The translations under genes were made by a program, and so were the position numbers. Below are positions 24,609-35,471 of a DNA stretch of 64,000 bases, one piece after another. Origin of the DNA: Capitulum mitella (taxonomy: Eukaryota; Arthropoda; Thecostraca; Pollicipedomorpha; Pollicipedidae); the NCBI GenBank assembly GCA_030062745.1, contig CP099848.1:1765501-1829500 (forward strand), in the 5' to 3' direction. Below the pieces are notes generated by a model that ran no database searches, had not been told where the DNA came from, and worked only from the letters and a program-made list of their open reading frames with translations. The first letter of the stretch is position 1; every line of letters begins with the position of its first letter.

Positions 24609-25129
24609 TCACTTCGCCTCATCCTAGGCGTATCGTATACGTCAATATTTTTTCAGCGGCGAAACACAGGTTACCACTTAAATCAAGCCGCTCGCTTGCG
24701 TCAGGTGTGTATTTTGTCAAAGGTCACGCTGTGTCCAGGGGGACTCTGTACCGCAAACACCGTCTGGGCAGTATCGTACGCCGACAATGCTGCCGCATAC
24801 ATCGAACACTCTCAACGGCAAATTTTGAGACCAAAGTGCTCCAGTGGAGCGACAGTAATGCGTCCTTGTGTTTAAACAACAAGCTTATCTGCCGTGAGCA
24901 GACGTTGTTGGCCGGCTCTAACCATGACCCCGGAACTGCACGGACCGCCCCGCCGCCTTTCCACCTCGCGCAATGCGGAAATTCGTCCTAGTCCTGCTCA
25001 TCAGGCCGTCGTCTTGTTCCCGGGTTCTGGATATGTTCGGCGACCCGTACAGAGCACAGCACGGTAACACCAGCTGGTCGGAATGCCCGGGTAGTGATAG
25101 CAGCGCCACACAGAAAGGTAGCTCCGTCC

Positions 25130-25775
25130 GAGTTCTCTGCGACGGCAGTGCTGTGACGTTACTGGTACCGTGCAGTGACGTTGCGGGTGACAGTCCCTGT
25201 GCTTTAGCGTTGCAATAAATAGTCGCAGTGTTGTGAGTTACCGCTGGAAATCGCTGTGTTTTGACGTCACCACTGACAGTCGCTGTACTGTGACGTTACC
25301 GGTGACAGTCGCTCTGCTGTGACGTTACCGGGAACAATCGCCGTATTTTGGTTACCGATGATAGCTGTACTGTGGCATTACTCGTGGCAGTTACTGTGCT
25401 GTGACATTACTGATGACAGTCGCTGTAATGCGATGTTATCGGTAACAGTCGCTGTAATGTAACGTTACCGGTGACATTCGCTGTACTGTGAAGTTACTGG
25501 TGGCAATCGCTCTCCTGTGACATTATTGGTGACAGTCGCTATATTGTGACGCTGCGGGTGGCAGTCGCTGAACTGTGACGTTGCTGGTGGCAGTCGCTGC
25601 CCTGCGACCCTACCGATGACAGCCCTTGTGCTGTGACGTTACTGGTGACAGCCGCTGCACTGTGACGTTGCTGGTGGCAGTCACTGCCCTGTGACCCTAC
25701 CGATGACAGCCTTTGTGCTGTGACGTTACTGGTGACAGCCGCTGCACTGTGACGTTACCGGTGACAGACGCTGCA
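25130..25775. repeat. Minisatellite with a gtgacgttac-ggtgacagtcgctg unit
   Basis: About 20 units of 29-31 bp follow the pattern ctgtgacgttac, cggtgacagtcgctg and its variants, with substitutions and small indels. The last units near 25620-25760 are most alike and show a longer repeat of about 85-90 bp (tgccctgygaccctaccgatgacagcc occurs twice, broken here by the y). One unit contains a TGACGTCA palindrome at 25262. Confidence 0.9.
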
Positions 25776-26419
25776 GCCGGGAGCGCTGATGGCTGCCGTT
25801 AAACTGCGCGGACGGTAGGACCGGCTCAGTGCCCCCGCCCAGTGCTGGCTGTCGGCCCCGGCTTATAACGCTGCAGCGATCGGCGATAGGATCCCGGCGA
25901 GGGTGCAGCGCTGATCCCAGCGATCTCACGCGTGCTTTGCGTGCTTTATGTAGGTAGGTGTCCGTCACTCGCACCGAAGACTTGCCGAGTGGAATGAGAC
26001 TGCAATGGCGCCGTAACTCCAGAATCAAACGCCCAACGTCGAAGAAATGCTCATCCTTGCACTACTCTTCGACAGTCAAGTGTCAGCGTGGTCCAGCGTG
26101 TTCGCGATCTGCAATTTGCCGAAGCGCACACGGGTGTGACGCAACAGATGGCGGGCACATACAGGGGCGACTCGACGTGGGCAGGACCCGCTCCGGGCCG
26201 GCGGGCCGATGCTTCCGAGATAACGACTGGCGCCGGTCAAGTGACGACTCCTAAACACCGCTGCACGGGCGGACAGGTTTGTGTCCACCTGGTGTCATTG
26301 GGCGGCCTTATTTAGCCGGCCCGGTGCCTGCCGGGCTCGTCCTTTCGCGGGCGGCCGACCAATGGTGGGCGGCCGGTCGCCGATCTCCACCGGAGCCGCC
26401 CGGTCAAATGGTCCGTCGG

Positions 26420-26775
26420 GAGTGGACAGAGGCAGAGCGGAGTCAGCGTAGGGGCCGAACAGAAAGGGAACAGAGGCGTAGCAGAGGCAGAACGGAGACG
26501 GAATAGAGACGAAGCGGGGAAGGAGCAAAGACAGGGTAAAGACGGGGAGAAAACAGAGCGAAGATAGAGCAGAGGCAGAACAGAAGAAGACAAGAAACGG
26601 AACAGAGACAGAGCAGAGACAGAGCAGAGGCAGAGAAGAGGAAGAATAGAGACAGAGAAGAGACAGGGCAGAGAACAATTACATACAAAGCAGAAACAGA
26701 CCAGGGACAGAGCAAAAACAGAGCACAAACAGAGCGGATACAGAGCGGATACAGAGCAGAGACAGGGCAGAGTTC
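26420..26775. repeat. Purine-rich cagag/cagagcaga tract
   Basis: The + strand is almost pure A and G with regular C (cagagacagagcagaggcag). It is a degenerate simple repeat of about 6-12 bp units. The complementary strand reads as Leu/Cys/Ser-rich artefact frames. Confidence 0.9.
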
Positions 26776-27295
26776 CGCTTCCCGGCGCCGCCGGCCGACC
26801 GGCCAACATCAAAGCGCGGTCTCTTCGGCCGCCGTCCCAAGTGCAAGCCATCGTTTGGACGGCTTAATTCGCGGCTCCGACTGACGGGCGGACTCATTAG
26901 CAGAGCACGACTGCAGCGGCCTTGCGGCAGCCGGCAGCCGCGGCCGGCGGCGGCCGGCGCTGCAGCTGGCGGTCCGGCTGAGGCGGCCTGTCGCTGACGG
27001 CCCGCGGCCTCGTGCAGGACGCCGCCGAGCGCGCGGGGAACGTGCCGACGAGCACGCGTCCGTCGCCCCGGAGAACAGCGGATCGACGGTAGGTGCCGGC
27101 CGCCAGCCGCAGGCGGCGCGCACATCGGGAAACCGCGCCACTCCAGAGAGGTCGTCTGCAGACTCCAGAGAGGCCGTCCTCCACCGGCAGGTCGCATCTC
27201 CGGCGGCAGGAAATGCCGGGGACGAGTCAGCGCGCGAGAGTCGCGCCGCCGCCGCCGCCGCCGCCCACGGCCTCTCTCCAGAGGTCATGGCGCAG

Positions 27296-27364
27296 TGACG
27301 TCACGGCGGCCGAGGCGCCGCCGCCGCCCACGCCGGCCGGCGGCGGCGGCGCGCCGTGACGTCA
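27296..27364. promoter_or_regulatory. Inverted repeat capped by two CRE palindromes
   Basis: TGACGTCACGGCGGCC at the left and its near complement ending CCGTGACGTCA at the right enclose GCC/CGG-rich arms. The whole 69-bp segment is close to self-complementary. Each end is a perfect TGACGTCA site (27296-27303 and 27357-27364). It lies in a CpG-rich island about 3 kb upstream of the exon at 30302. It could be a bidirectional regulatory element or an alternative promoter. The structure is seen and the role is inferred. Confidence 0.5.
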
Positions 27365-30301
27365 CGGGCCCGGTGGCGTGTCGGCATCTGCTCATCACCC
27401 CCGCCGGGGGGCGGGCCGGCCGGGCGGCCGCCGCTCTCCCGAGCGGGCGAACCTGGCGGCGGCGACGGCCGCCAGCTGGCCGGCTGGGACCGGCGCCGGC
27501 CGCGTGGGCTCGCGGAGGTGGCGGCGGCGGCGGCGCGGCGCCGCGGTCCCGAGAGCAGGAAAAGTCTGGCGTCGGCCGGCTATCGTGCAGCGTGATAGGA
27601 TTAAGGCCTCGGCGGGTTCCACTCCCTGCATCCCTCAAAGCTGCCTTCATCCGCTGCTTCTGGTGCAAGAAGTGGATGCAAACCGGTGGGTGCAGCATTG
27701 GCGGCGGTAGGAGATTGCAGCTGGTGGCGACATGCAAGTCGCTGGCAACGGTATATGTGAGTCAGTGCACACCCCGAAAAGGCCCGGAAACAATTGCCCA
27801 GGTGGTCGGTAAATGTGCCTTTGCACGTTCAGCCTAACAAGCTGAACCAAGATGAAGCTCCCCGCATACTTCAGAGCGACAGCAGTCCGGTTTGTGACCA
27901 AGGCCAGTAATCTGAGACATTACCTCAGGTTGGGGCGGACAGGACAGTTTGAGGTGACTCATCCCCGGTAACAGCTGCTCGCGGAGTTTGCTTCCGAACT
28001 TTTTTCCGCCTTAGTGAGCCGACTGACGGCTGAGAGCCGTTAGGCCGCCGTGGCGCCGGCTGAACTTTGTGGGTGCGGATTCCGGCGGAGGATTCGTGGG
28101 CATTTTGAAGACTCCGGCGCGATAAGGGACCTGTCGGCGGCCGGCGAACCTGGCCCCGGGTGAGGGCCCGGTCCGGCTCCCCTGTCAGGACCGGCGCTGC
28201 AGCGTGGCCGGCCGCGGCTCGGCCTCAGTCATGGGTGGCGGCCGCAGAAAAACCGGTTTGTGTGGCTCGCAATCCGTGAATCGAATAATTCGTGCCCGGT
28301 GGAGCGGCCGCTGCGCCGGCGCCACCCAGAGCTAACGTGGGCAGAGCTCAGCGGCGGCGGCGGCGGCAGTGCCGTCCCGAGCTAACGGCGGCAGTGCCGG
28401 CCGCCGCGGGCACGGGGAGAGGGGCCCGGCACTCGCAAAAGTTGGAGTCCGAAGAAACGTCAAATAAGGGCCTCTCAGCCGCGGCCTGAGAGTTTCCCGC
28501 CGAACGCTTTCCTCTGCAGGCTGCGAGGGTTTTCTGACGGGCGCTTTTTACCGCAGACGACGATGTTTTGCTGGTGATCTCCCACAGCATCTTAACATGC
28601 TCTGTCCACGACTTTCTAACGCAGCCAGCGAGAGCCTTTTCCCAGTGTCTTTCTGTCGTACCTTGAGAAGGTTCCCGTTCGGTGACTGGCGGCTTACCCG
28701 CTGCGGCAGCTGCCGTCGAGGTCACTCAGGGATAACAGCTGGTCCTGACAAAGAGCGGCTTTTTGCCGCTCGCCAGCGATGCTGTTGCGTCGCCGAGTGC
28801 GGGACGGTGTGGCGCGGAATCCTCAATGAAACGGATTGCCACCCGCGTAGTAACGGAAGGCCGGCGCTCCCGAATTCAGGACCGCCGCGACAGTGCGACT
28901 GTCGACTTGGCACGAGCCACAGCAACACCAGATGCCGAGTTTTCCGTGGAAACCTTTTTAATCTCCCCATGTTGGCGGTTTCAGACCGACGTCGTTCAAT
29001 CACCTTTGGACAAATCCAGGCTTATCCCCCGCTATATTTCTTGTCGGACGGGAGCTGACGAGCACGAGCGGAGAAGGGACCCGCGGCGCCGCGTCCTTCG
29101 CTTCGCCCACCCCCGCCGCGGCCGCCGCCGGAGCGCACCGCGACCGTTCGGGCTTGTCGTGTCCGACCTGCCGCTCATGACGTGGCGCCGGCTCGGCTTG
29201 CACAACCGGCGCGAACTGTTCCCCGGGCGGCCGGCGTTGCCAAACGTTCGGCCGTCGAGCACTGCAGCCGCGATAGCATCTGCACCGGTCAGGTCATGGC
29301 AAGGCCGGGCCGGCCGGCCGGCTGCGGCCGCGGCGAACTTTCCAGCGGACCGAGAGTGGACGGCCCGTCCAGGCGGCCGAGACGTCTGACAGGGCTGCGC
29401 TGTCCCGTTCGGGAGCAGCGCGAACTCTGCCCACCGTGGCGGGCTGGATGCGGCGCGGACGATTGGGTGTCAGCGCACTGCCGGGTGCTTTGGCTTAGGA
29501 GCTGCGATGTAATTTGTTTTCCTCCTTCCTTCCCCGAATTCCTCTGGACGTATTTCACGTCTCAGCGGTAAACGGCCCCATTTATGGAAAGACGGGCTAG
29601 TGAATCAATGTTTCCTGAAGTAATGTAGTTGGGATTTTATATGGAAAGGAAGTAAAAAGGTAAAAAGCGCTTCGGAAAATTCAGGGTCTTTTGGGATCGG
29701 AGTTCAGTTTAACGTAAAATAATGGAATTCGTAACAGAAGAATCAGGTGAGCCCACGACGCGTCCCGTTGGCCACCCTTCTGATTGTCGCTCAAAGACGC
29801 AGATTAATTTCAAACGTCTCGGTCTTTGTGTGCTTTCCAAAGCCCTTAAGAAATCGATGACATATACGAATTGGGACATTTATCAGATTGCCGATGTTCA
29901 TTCAGCATCTTCAAAATCCGTAGTGACAGGGAAAGGAACAGTATGTCAAGAAATCAGACAGGTGTGATGCAGTGACTTTGATGTTGTTCTAAAGAAACTA
30001 AAGAAGGTCTGTTATCTTGGACTGCGGAATTCGAAGGAGAAATGAGAGGAGTAGCGGATTTGGCGTGCCAAATTCCTTTTCACATTTCATCATTTTAAGC
30101 TTAGTAAACCCAGCAAGGAAATAAGATACATTTTCTTGCGAAGAAACTCAATTGTGCGAGGAATTCAGGCCGCTGCAAAATTTCTCCCGTGCCGTCTGGC
30201 CGACTGCTGCTGAATTCATCGCACGACACATGGTCGATGGAATGGTGGAGAGCACCCAGAAGTACCGTCCCCGCTAACGAGCTCCTCTCTCCCTATCGCA
30301 G

Positions 30302-30550
30302 GAGGTGAACCGCGCCATCCGTGACGGCAAGGACGCGCGCGCGCTGCTGCGCCAGCGGGGCGGCTCGGGCCACTCCGGCCAACTGGTGGACCCGCGCAGC
30401 GGCCAGCGCCGGCTGGTGCACCAGTCCGGCAAGACCTGGCGCACCGTCGACACCGAGGACATCCACGAGAAGACCCACCAGGACCAGCAGGGCGAGATGA
30501 TCACCGAGACGGCGCGCACCTCCCAGCACGAGCAGTTCCACAACGTCCAG
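30302..30550 (+). CDS. Locus 1, shared exon (83 codons)
   Basis: The acceptor ctccctatcgcag ends at 30301 and the donor GTGCGA starts at 30551. Both ends are phase 0. The peptide starts EVNRAIRDGKDARALLRQ, continues through GQLVDPRSGQRRLVHQSGK and TWRTVDTEDIHEKTHQDQ, and ends HEQFHNVQ. It is basic then acidic and likely partly helical. EVNRAIRDGKDARALL and RLVHQSGKTWRTVDTEDIHE look like a constrained core. No catalytic motif or known domain signature is visible. Codon use matches the neighbouring exons (third positions G or C), which marks it off from the surrounding intron. Confidence 0.87.
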
Positions 30551-31344
30551 GTGCGAGGTTATCGAGTGCGAGCGGTGCCACGGCGTGAGGGTGCGATCCG
30601 CTCCGGGGACGGGCAGTTTCACAGCAGCCGGACACGACCTTTTCACTGCAAGAATAATTAATCAATAGAAAGGTGTCACACCTGCCAGAGAGGGGCAGGG
30701 TCATAGCACTCAGTGACGACGCCTGTAAACAAATGTTAGCTCTTCCGGTTCACTAGCTCGAACAGCCTATGAACGATCAGGCACGACAGCTTTCCTCGGG
30801 CACCCGCCTCTGACAGTCCTGAAGCTTCCACGGCGGCCCGCCGCACTGCGGGCGTCGACTTGGGGCGTACCGGCCAGGCGGAGTGTTTTCTCCGCCGCTG
30901 TGTGCACTGGCGGCTGCCTGTGTCCGCTGCCCGCCGGGAATCACTTCTTTAGCATGCGCAGCGGCGCGTCCGGCGAGTGAGAGGTGGCGGCCGAGCTGCC
31001 GAGGACGGCAGGCGTGACTGGTGTGGTGACCGCGGACGTGTCCGATGGGTGACAACATTCTTTGGAGCGAAAATATTGTGTCACACACGCAGCCTCTGTT
31101 TCCTACACCAAGGTCGTCTGGGGATGCGTTTGAAGAATATTTAAATTGTGTTTCCATGTAAACTAGAGCTGGAAAGCATGCCGTGAACGATTTTCTGTCT
31201 GCAGAAAAACCGGGACTGAGCTTACACGCTTAGGCGTCTTAAAAAGGGAGCTTATCACAGAGGGTTTGCTTAACGTCACGGCCATTTCCATTTTCCCTTT
31301 GAGTAATGGAAAGGCGAGTCATGACACCAGTGTATATCTCACGT

Positions 31345-31478
31345 CCTAGCGCTCTTAAGAGCGCCTTTACCTCACGCACCTCGTGGACCTCACGTACCTC
31401 GCGTACCTCACGTACCTCACATGCCTACCTACCTCCCTAGCGTTCACCTCACGGCCCGGCGCTGTTAAGAGCGCTAGG
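31345..31478. repeat. Small inverted-repeat element with near-palindromic ends
   Basis: A 21-bp segment at 31345-31365, whose core GCGCTCTTAAGAGCGC (31349-31364) is itself a perfect 16-bp palindrome, is repeated in inverse orientation at 31458-31478 with one mismatch. Between them lies a short repeat of cctcacgtac type (about 31370-31430). The layout suggests a tiny foldback element or expansion inside the intron. Confidence 0.7.
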
Positions 31479-32184
31479 CCGCGAGGTAAACAGCTGTGAC
31501 CCGGCTCAGCTGTGGTCTGACCCGTCCTGACAGATGGCGAGTCGAGAGGGCCACCGCGCACGGTCCAGACGGTGGGATTCTCCGCTTAACCGCAGCTTAA
31601 GCCAGCCATTTGAGCTGGACTGTCAGATCGCTTTCTGACTTACTCTGAAGCTGGGCCAGCTAGGTGAAAAGAAAGTGGCTCGACAATGGCGAGCCCGTCC
31701 TCGTATAAAAAGACCTATCATCTTACGCAAAAGAAGCCAACTGTTGCAATGGTATCACCATAAATGAATGATTTACGAGTCATAAAACGCGATCTTGGAT
31801 GAACAAAGAACAATGAGCTAATGGGGAAACGTGTCGGCGCATCTCCAGAGCCCAGGCCAGCTCAGAATCACGTGAAGAATGCAGCCACTCTCCTCCACGT
31901 GACAGGCAATCTGACTCTGCCATTTTACAGCCTGCCACCATCTGTTGTGGGACAGACGGCGACATAATCTGCCGCACAAACACTGCCGGTCGTGTGACAA
32001 CTACGTCCTGCGTGTGACGAACAAAGTCCTCAGTGCCGCGTGACAGACAAGCGTCGACCTCTGCGTGACGGGTACCCGTCATCTGCCGTGAGACTGACGA
32101 CCACCCTCTGGCGTGCGACCGAAGGCGACCTGGAGCCCGTGCTCTCCCTGTGACGTCGGTCTGACCCCCTTTCCCCCCCCCCAG

Positions 32185-32345
32185 GAGCCAGACGACTCGG
32201 ACATGCCGGACGGTGCCGTCCAGGAGGCGGTGCGATCCTCCAGCCACAACCGGCGGCATGTTAAGGATGTCGACATGCTCGAGTACTACTCCTTGCCCAA
32301 GGGCGGCCGGCTGGCCGACGGCATCAAGCTGGGAGACGGCCTCAG
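32185..32345 (+). CDS. Locus 1, shared exon (53 codons plus 2 bases)
   Basis: A strong C-rich polypyrimidine tract and cag end at 32184. The donor is GTGAGG at 32346. The exon enters in phase 0 and leaves two bases (AG) of an Arg codon that the A at 33205 completes. The peptide begins EPDDSDMPDGAVQEAVRSSS and continues with NRRHVKDVDMLEYYSLPKGG and RLADGIKLGDGLR. The segment DVDMLEYYSLPKGG is the least disordered-looking part of the protein. The family is not recognised. Confidence 0.87.
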
Positions 32346-32660
32346 GTGAGGACTGCGCTCTGGCCACGACTCTGGAATCATGCATAGTGTCCTCAGAACC
32401 TCGCTGAGCCTTTAAGACGACTGCTTCCTCATAACCCTGCTTCGTCATAAGAGCCATGTTATTTCATTAGAACCTCGCTGGGATCCCAGAACACTGCTGC
32501 GTCCACTGAACCTTGCTGCGTCATCGGGGTAGTCCTACGTCCTCAGAATTATGGTGCGATTTAAATACTGCTGCTTGGTCCGAGCCCTGCTGCGTCATCG
32601 GGGTCGTCTCACGTCCTCGGAATTCGGTTGCTGCGCCAGGATCTTGCTGCACCCTCACGG
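32346..32660. repeat. Decayed repeat after exon 32185-32345
   Basis: Units such as ctgcgtcatcggggt with cgtcctcagaatt recur (32514-32560 and 32590-32640), with weaker forms before. This is an old roughly 35-80 bp tandem repeat in the intron. It carries no coding signal. Confidence 0.55.
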
Positions 32661-33204
32661 TGTGGCTGCTTATCTCGTATTCAGCATACCACGCCGCCAG
32701 AACCCCGGCGTCCTCAAGACACCGAGTCCTCTGGACCCAGCCGTTTTTCCGAAGTCCTGCCGCTTTCCAAAACCCCCGTTCCTCTCTATGAGGACGGGTA
32801 TGTGGGATTCTGCTCTCCAGCACGCACAAGGTCCGAATGGTTCCGCCTTCGGCAGCATGTTGCATGCGGTGTGACTTCACGATGCTTAGAATGGCTGTCA
32901 ACCGGCCCCTGATTAGCGCTGAATTCCTATCGGTCCGTGATGGCGGGCTGCATCGTTCATGCATCTCTTCTGAGCATGCATTCAGCGGTACATGAGCAAA
33001 GCACCCGTCACTCTCGGCATGGGCGCGAAGTCTTAGCATTCGCGTCCGTGATGACGTCCTGCGGTTTGGAATGTGATTAGTACTGGGAGGCACCGGAACA
33101 GTAGTGGTCGCTTCGTTAGATTGGTGTCTTTGGTTGCACTGTGCACTCCTCAGGGCACCTGACAGCCTTGAACCCTGCCCTGACGCTCTCTCCTCTGTCG
33201 GCAG

Positions 33205-33286
33205 ATACGTCCAGGAGAACGTAGAGGAGGACCGCGAGGGAGATGACAATATCGAAAGTCTCTCAGAGCGCATGCGCCAGCTGCGC
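33205..33286 (+). CDS. Locus 1, last exon, part before the frame break
   Basis: The acceptor tcctctgtcggcag ends at 33204. The first base completes the Arg codon begun at 32344. The frame then reads YVQENVEEDREGDDNIESLS and ERMRQLR to 33286. This acidic peptide fits the preceding exon. From 33287 this frame switches to unlikely composition (QAGLQARRPGAGQD), while the +1 frame takes on strong coding character, so the coding frame changes here. The frame downstream cannot be the one used from the acceptor, because it meets a TAG in the first codons of this exon. Confidence 0.8.
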
Positions 33287-35471
33287 CAAGCTGGGCTACA
33301 AGCCCGAAGGCCAGGCGCTGGCCAAGACGCCGATCGAGTACCAGGAGGAAGAGAAGACGCGGCGCAAGGAGACGCACAAGTGGCTCGAGTCGCACTTCGG
33401 CAGCGAGTCGGGCCAGTCGCAGAGTTCGGAGGAGGGCGAGCCGCGCGGCCGCGACGAGGTCGACCGGCGCCGGGAGTTCACCAGCTATGAGCATAAGCGC
33501 ACCGCCGGCGCCGCCAGGAAGACCGAGGTCCTGGTGGGCGCCGCCAGCCGTGAGTACTCGCAGCAGCCGCCGCCGGAGCGGTTGTACGTGAGGGAGACGC
33601 GCCAGACGCTGCGCGCGGAGCCGGAGCGCGGCTTTCCGGCCGGCAGCCGGGCGTCGACCGACACGCAGCAGGACGAGGACCCGATCTTCAGCAGCAAGTT
33701 CAGCTCGGGCAAGCCGCGCGGCGCCGGCGTCCGCTTCCAGCCGGGCAGCCCGGAGCGGCGCCGCGCCGAGACGGGCCGGCTCTCGCCGCCCACGCAGTCG
33801 CCGCCGCCGCCGCCGCCGCCGCGCCACCGCCGCAAGGGCGGCGAGCCGGCGTGGGCGCAGCAGGCGCCGCCCGACAACCACTACGCCAGCTCGCCGATCC
33901 GCGAGCGCTATGAGCGCGACCTGACGCCGGGCCGCGCCAGCGAGTACCGCCGCGACATCCAGGAGTCGTACCACGCCAGCGCGTCGCCGCGGCACCGGCG
34001 CGACCGCGAGCGCGAGCACGAGAGCCCGCGCCGGCCGGCCGGCCGCGACGCGCACCGCGTCGTCGCCGAGTACCGCTACCGCGAGAGCGAGAGCCCGCGC
34101 GGCTCGCGGCGCTCGCCGCCGCGCGAGGCGGCGCCTGGCCGGCGCGAGTACCGCGAGCAGCGCGGCTCGCGCGGGGACTCGCTCAGCACGGACGAGCGCG
34201 ACGGCCGCGAGAGCCCGCGCCGCGCGGCGCGCCACCAGACCGGCCGGGCCGCCTTCTTCATGGGCCAGGAGCGCCGCGACCGCACCGCCAGCGTCGATGA
34301 GCTCGGCGACGGCCGCGAGCGCTACGTCCGCTACCGGCAGACGGAGACGGCCGGCGCGCGCCACCACCGCAGCACCGACCAGCTGGACCGGCGCGGCGGC
34401 GACGACTGGCGCCAGCCGACGCGCGCCGCGTTCGACGGCGGCCGCGCGCAGACGCTGCCGCGCAAGCCGCACGACTACCCGCCGTCACCGGTGGCGCGCG
34501 CGCCGGCGGCCGGCCGCTTCGGCGGCAGTCTCATCAACGTGTCGCTCAAGGGGCAGCCGCGCGGCGGCGGGCCGCCGGCGCCGCAGAAGCCGGCCCGCAG
34601 CAACAGCCTGTACTCGAAGGAGAACGCTGACGGGCGTCGGCCGGAGCAGGAGTTCAGCGCCGGCCTCAAGAGTCCCGACATCATCTCCAAGATCCAGCGC
34701 ACGACCAGCATGCGGCGCGGCGAGCAGGCGGAGGGGGAGCGCACCCGGCGCAGCGCCGACCACGAGCTGCCGTCGTCGTCGGTGACCTCCTCGTCCGGCC
34801 GCTCGTACCGTTCGCCGGCGGCCGCCAACGGCAAGAAGGACAACTTCATGCGCGGCCTGATGAAGAACGCGCCCGAGCTGTACAACGTGCTGCACGGCAA
34901 CGAGCGCAAGGACAGCAAGACGCCGTCTCCGAAGCAGAGCCCGCCGCTGACGCCGCCGCCGCCGCTGCAGCGCGCCCGCTCACCGCCGTCGCCGGTGACG
35001 CCCGGCCACCGGCAGGCGGGCGCCGGCCTCAGGAGGGTGGACCGCCTGCGCGCCGAGGACGAGGCCGGCAGCGACGGCCGCTCGCACTCGCGCACGCCGC
35101 CCTCGGACGCCTACCGCCGCTCCGGCGAGCGCTCCAACGTCGTCAAGGTGACTCTCCAGCCAGCGTCCCGCGCGGCGCGTCCCTCCTCGCTCGAGCCTCG
35201 GCTCCCCGGCGACCGCGAGCAGGCCGCAGCTAACGCTCCCTCCCATTACAGGTACAACGATGAAATATACACGAGCCCGGCGCGGCGGGAGGATCAGCGC
35301 TGGGAGGCGGCGCGGCCGGCCGACGGCCGCCGCGGCTCGGACAGCGCCGAGTCGGGCCGGAGGCGCGGCTCCGGCGACTCGGACCGGCCGCGCCATGGCC
35401 TCGAGTCGGAGCCGAGGCGAGCCGGCCGCGGCGCCGTGGTGATCGAGATCCGCGACTGGAGCCGCAGCTGA
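33287..35471 (+). CDS. Locus 1, last exon, main part (about 727 codons)
   Basis: From AAG at 33288 the frame reads KLGYKPEGQALAKTPIEYQE, then KETHKWLESHFGSESG, and stays open to TGA at 35469-35471. The protein is disordered and rich in Arg, Ser, Pro and Glu. It has an RE/RD-rich stretch (about 33960-34250), a proline run near 33805, a GGSLINVSLKG segment near 34520, KSPDIISKIQRTTSMRRG near 34670, NFMRGLMKNAPELYNVLHGN near 34850, and SH3-ligand-like PPLTPPPPLQR near 34950. It ends with VVIEIRDWSRS. A GTGACT donor at 35148 and acceptor cattacag at 35251 define an optional 104-bp intron. Splicing it gives a stop within four codons, and retaining it gives the longer C-terminus. A cytoplasmic scaffold or cytoskeletal adaptor is a guess from composition only. 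Confidence 0.82.

Larger units (their letters stand above)
23709..30301 (+). other. Intron of locus 1
   Basis: This 6.6-kb intron holds an AT-rich patch (24415-24475), a perfect 12-bp hairpin (24577-24608), a roughly 30-bp minisatellite (25130-25775), a purine-rich tract (26420-26775) and GC-rich islands at 26880-27580 and 28000-29460. The first island contains the CRE-capped inverted repeat at 27296-27364. No additional exon was identified. Confidence 0.55.

Noticed and set aside
26295..26851. Leu/Cys/Ser-rich - strand frames that look like membrane proteins
   Set aside because: They are translations of the complement of a purine-rich simple repeat.
33150..34472. 440-codon open frame on the - strand opposite the last exon of locus 1
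   Set aside because: It is an Ala/Arg/Leu-rich shadow caused by the same codon bias. There are no motifs and no splice signals.
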